DNA of 64,000 nucleotides from Hyphomicrobiaceae bacterium (GTDB lineage: Bacteria; Pseudomonadota; Alphaproteobacteria; Rhizobiales; Hyphomicrobiaceae), in assembly GCA_021730785.1 (NCBI GenBank), contig JAKFWF010000033.1, positions 1-64,000 of the forward strand, given 5' to 3'. The notes under the pieces are model-generated. The model searched no databases, was not told the origin of the DNA, and saw only the letters and a list, made by a program, of their open reading frames with translations. How positions within the stretch are numbered: position 1 is the stretch's first letter; each line of letters starts with the position of its first letter. This document shows, one piece after another, positions 61,853 through 64,000 of this stretch. The translations under genes and the position numbers were made by a program.

Positions 61853-62974
61853 CTAGCCGGTCGGCTCGTCATGGCGCTCCCGGGCATAGCGAACGAGCGC
61901 CAGGAAGCGGTAGATGCCGTGCACGAACTTGCCGTAGGGCAGCGACAGGAACAGCGCGAACACGACGCCGAGGTGGATCGCCAGCAGCAGTCCCATGGCC
62001 GGCGTTGAGCGCAGGACCAGCAGCAGCAGGCCAGTGATGCTCGTCAGGAACAGCATGACGAGGAACGCCGCATCCATGCCGGCCCGCGGCTCATCGCGCA
62101 TCTGCGGATCGCGCCGCCACTTGGCCGCCAGCAAGCCGACCGGACCGACCAGCAGCCCAATGCCGCCAAGGGTGCCGAGGACGACCGGCAAGTCGTACCA
62201 CGGATAGGGCGCCTCGAGCCCGCGCAGGTAGTGATAGAGCGTTGCCGTCGAAGTCGAGGCGAAGCACAACAGGAAGCCGTAGAACGTCAGGTGATGATAG
62301 AAGCGCCGGCTGTCGGTTGGGCGCTCATCTTCGTTGTAACAGCCAACGCCGCCGCCATCGAGATAGCGCAGCGAGCCGGCATCGCGCACCGCCGACAGCA
62401 GCGGCTTGGGTTGGCTGAGCGTCGCGGCCGGCTCGCCGATGTCGCGCCAGAAGGCACGTGCGCCCATCGCCAGGGCCAGGAGGGCGTATAAGAACACGGC
62501 GCCGAACAGCAACGCCATCGTGTTGTGCGGCATGAGCTTGTAGAAGGAGCCAGGTCCGGTGTGGGCCGCAAACAGTACGCGCGCGTCGTTCCAACCGATG
62601 AAGCCTGTGACAAACGCGGTAACGGCCAGTGCTGCAAGCACGCTGATCGCGAGCCCATTGCGGTCGAAGACGGGGCGCAATGCGGCCGGCCAGGCGTAGG
62701 CGCGATAGGACTGAGCCCGAACCTCAGCCAAGGTCTGAGGCACGTTGACGTTGAACTCGTGCGGCGGCGAGAACTGGCAGTCGACATAGCAGGCGCCGCA
62801 GCCGTGACACAGGTTGGCGAGGTAGTTCAGATCGCCGTCGCCGAACGAACGCCTGAGCTCCATGGCCGGAAACACCGCGCACAGCCCCTCGCAATAGCGG
62901 CACGAGTTGCACACCGTCATCAGTCGGTCGGCTTCGGCGAGCGCCGCCGTGGCGTGGCTTTCACTTTGCGACAT
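61853..62974 (-). CDS. tcuB: Tricarballylate utilization 4Fe-4S/membrane protein TcuB
   Basis: MTVCNSCRYCEGLCAVFPAMELRRSF...NLCHGCGACYVDCQFSPPHEFNVNVPQTLAEVR, then TM helices. Confidence 0.88.
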   Translation of the reverse strand: MSQSESHATAALAEADRLMTVCNSCRYCEGLCAVFPAMELRRSFGDGDLNYLANLCHGCGACYVDCQFSPPHEFNVNVPQTLAEVRAQSYRAYAWPAALRPVFDRNGLAISVLAALAVTAFVTGFIGWNDARVLFAAHTGPGSFYKLMPHNTMALLFGAVFLYALLALAMGARAFWRDIGEPAATLSQPKPLLSAVRDAGSLRYLDGGGVGCYNEDERPTDSRRFYHHLTFYGFLLCFASTSTATLYHYLRGLEAPYPWYDLPVVLGTLGGIGLLVGPVGLLAAKWRRDPQMRDEPRAGMDAAFLVMLFLTSITGLLLLVLRSTPAMGLLLAIHLGVVFALFLSLPYGKFVHGIYRFLALVRYARERHDEPTG

Positions 62975-64000
62975 GTGCCGCTGCTCCCTGGCCGGCGATG
63001 CGGCCGAACACACTGCCAATCGTCATGCCGATGCCGGCTGCATAGCCGCGCCCGAGCACATTGCCGGCCATGATCTCGCCAGCGGCAAACATGTTTGCCG
63101 ATGGCCCGCCGTCGCGCAGCATCATGCGTGCACTGCGGTCAACGCGGGTGCCGAGGTAGGTGAACGTGATGCCCGGACGCACGGGATAGCCATAGAAGGG
63201 TGCTTTTTCGATTCTGCGTGCCCAGTGTGTTTTCGGCGGCGTCAAGCCATCGGTGCGGCAATCGTCGAGCGTGGTGTGATCGAAGCTGCCGGGCCGCACC
63301 GCCGCGTTGAAATCGGCAACCGTCTTCTCCAGCACGGCCGCATCCAGACCGAACTTGGCCGCAAGCTCGGCAAGCGAACCGGCGGCAATGGCCGGATATA
63401 GCGACGGCATGAAGAGTTCAAGCGAGGACGCATCGAAGATGATGTAGGCGATCTGGTCGGGTTGGGCTGCCACCAGCCGGCCCCAGATGGCGTAGCGCTT
63501 GGGCCAGACCTCTTCGCCCTCGTCGTAGAAGCGTTGCGCCTGCTTGTTGACGACGATACCGAACACCACGCAGTCGAGCCGGGTGATGATGCCGCCATCG
63601 AACTTCGGCGCGCGGGCATCGATCGCCACCGCATGGCATTGGGTGGCATCGCCGACCGGCTGGACGCCGCGCTCCAGCAGCATTTTCAAGACGGTGCCGC
63701 GGTTATAGGGCGTGCCGCGAATGAGGAAGTTGTCGGCAGCCGGCCCCCAAGATTCCTTCAGCCACTCGATGTTGGCCTCGAAGCCGCCGGATGCTGCCAC
63801 CAGCGTGCGACCCTTGATCGTGATGCGGCCGTCGCCTCGTTTGATCGTCGCCGAGCGGAATTCGCCGCGCGTGATGTCGAGGTCGACGACTTCGGCATCA
63901 TACAGCACTTCGACGCCGAGTTTCTCGGCCGTCAGATACAGCGCGTTCAGCATGGCGCGTCCGCCGCCGAGGAAAAACGAGTTGGTGCGCCCCAGCGACA
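62961..64000 (-). CDS. tcuA: FAD-dependent tricarballylate dehydrogenase TcuA (N-terminus outside window)
   Basis: TLVAASGGFEANIEWLKESWGPAADNFLIRGTPYNRGTVLKMLLERG ... FAAGEIMAGNVLGRGYAAGIGMTIGSVFGRIAG. Confidence 0.87.
   Translation of the reverse strand, partial: SLGRTNSFFLGGGRAMLNALYLTAEKLGVEVLYDAEVVDLDITRGEFRSATIKRGDGRITIKGRTLVAASGGFEANIEWLKESWGPAADNFLIRGTPYNRGTVLKMLLERGVQPVGDATQCHAVAIDARAPKFDGGIITRLDCVVFGIVVNKQAQRFYDEGEEVWPKRYAIWGRLVAAQPDQIAYIIFDASSLELFMPSLYPAIAAGSLAELAAKFGLDAAVLEKTVADFNAAVRPGSFDHTTLDDCRTDGLTPPKTHWARRIEKAPFYGYPVRPGITFTYLGTRVDRSARMMLRDGGPSANMFAAGEIMAGNVLGRGYAAGIGMTIGSVFGRIAGQGAAAHVAK

Overview
GC-rich window from an alphaproteobacterial chromosome; the taxon is inferred from gene content and order only. 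Most of it is ordinary chromosome: hisC-tyrC-like, sugar ABC transporter, hisI-folE, NifU/IscU-like plus yidD, orphan nuoD, dnaN-recF-gyrB, tRNA-Gly(CCC), ECF sigma/anti-sigma with FAS1, PhoD-GDPD, amiC, rpoH, rluA, H-NS-like, nnr, glnB-glnA, Mrp. The most interesting part is ~44.6-57.8 kb, a Cys-type (non-selenocysteine) formate dehydrogenase locus. There the TorD-type chaperone appears fused to an N-terminal YdaS/Cro-type HTH. Directly upstream of that gene lie 13-bp tandem TGATCA-core repeats and a separate 17-bp dyad. An overlapping-gene operon of DUF3306/DUF3305/DUF6352/DUF6505 plus a biotin/lipoate-ligase-like protein with degenerate catalytic motifs follows, with a divergent multi-[4Fe-4S] protein. 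Other notable items: a BIME-like pair of inverted hairpins near rpoH, a perfect 13-bp intercistronic hairpin in the ABC operon, a 106-bp palindromic element inside the fdh operon, a HigB-like toxin gene with an in-frame stop, and a GalB/GalC/dihydroxyphthalate-decarboxylase-like/TcuAB catabolic cluster at the right edge. All family calls are by reading protein motifs; no database search was run.
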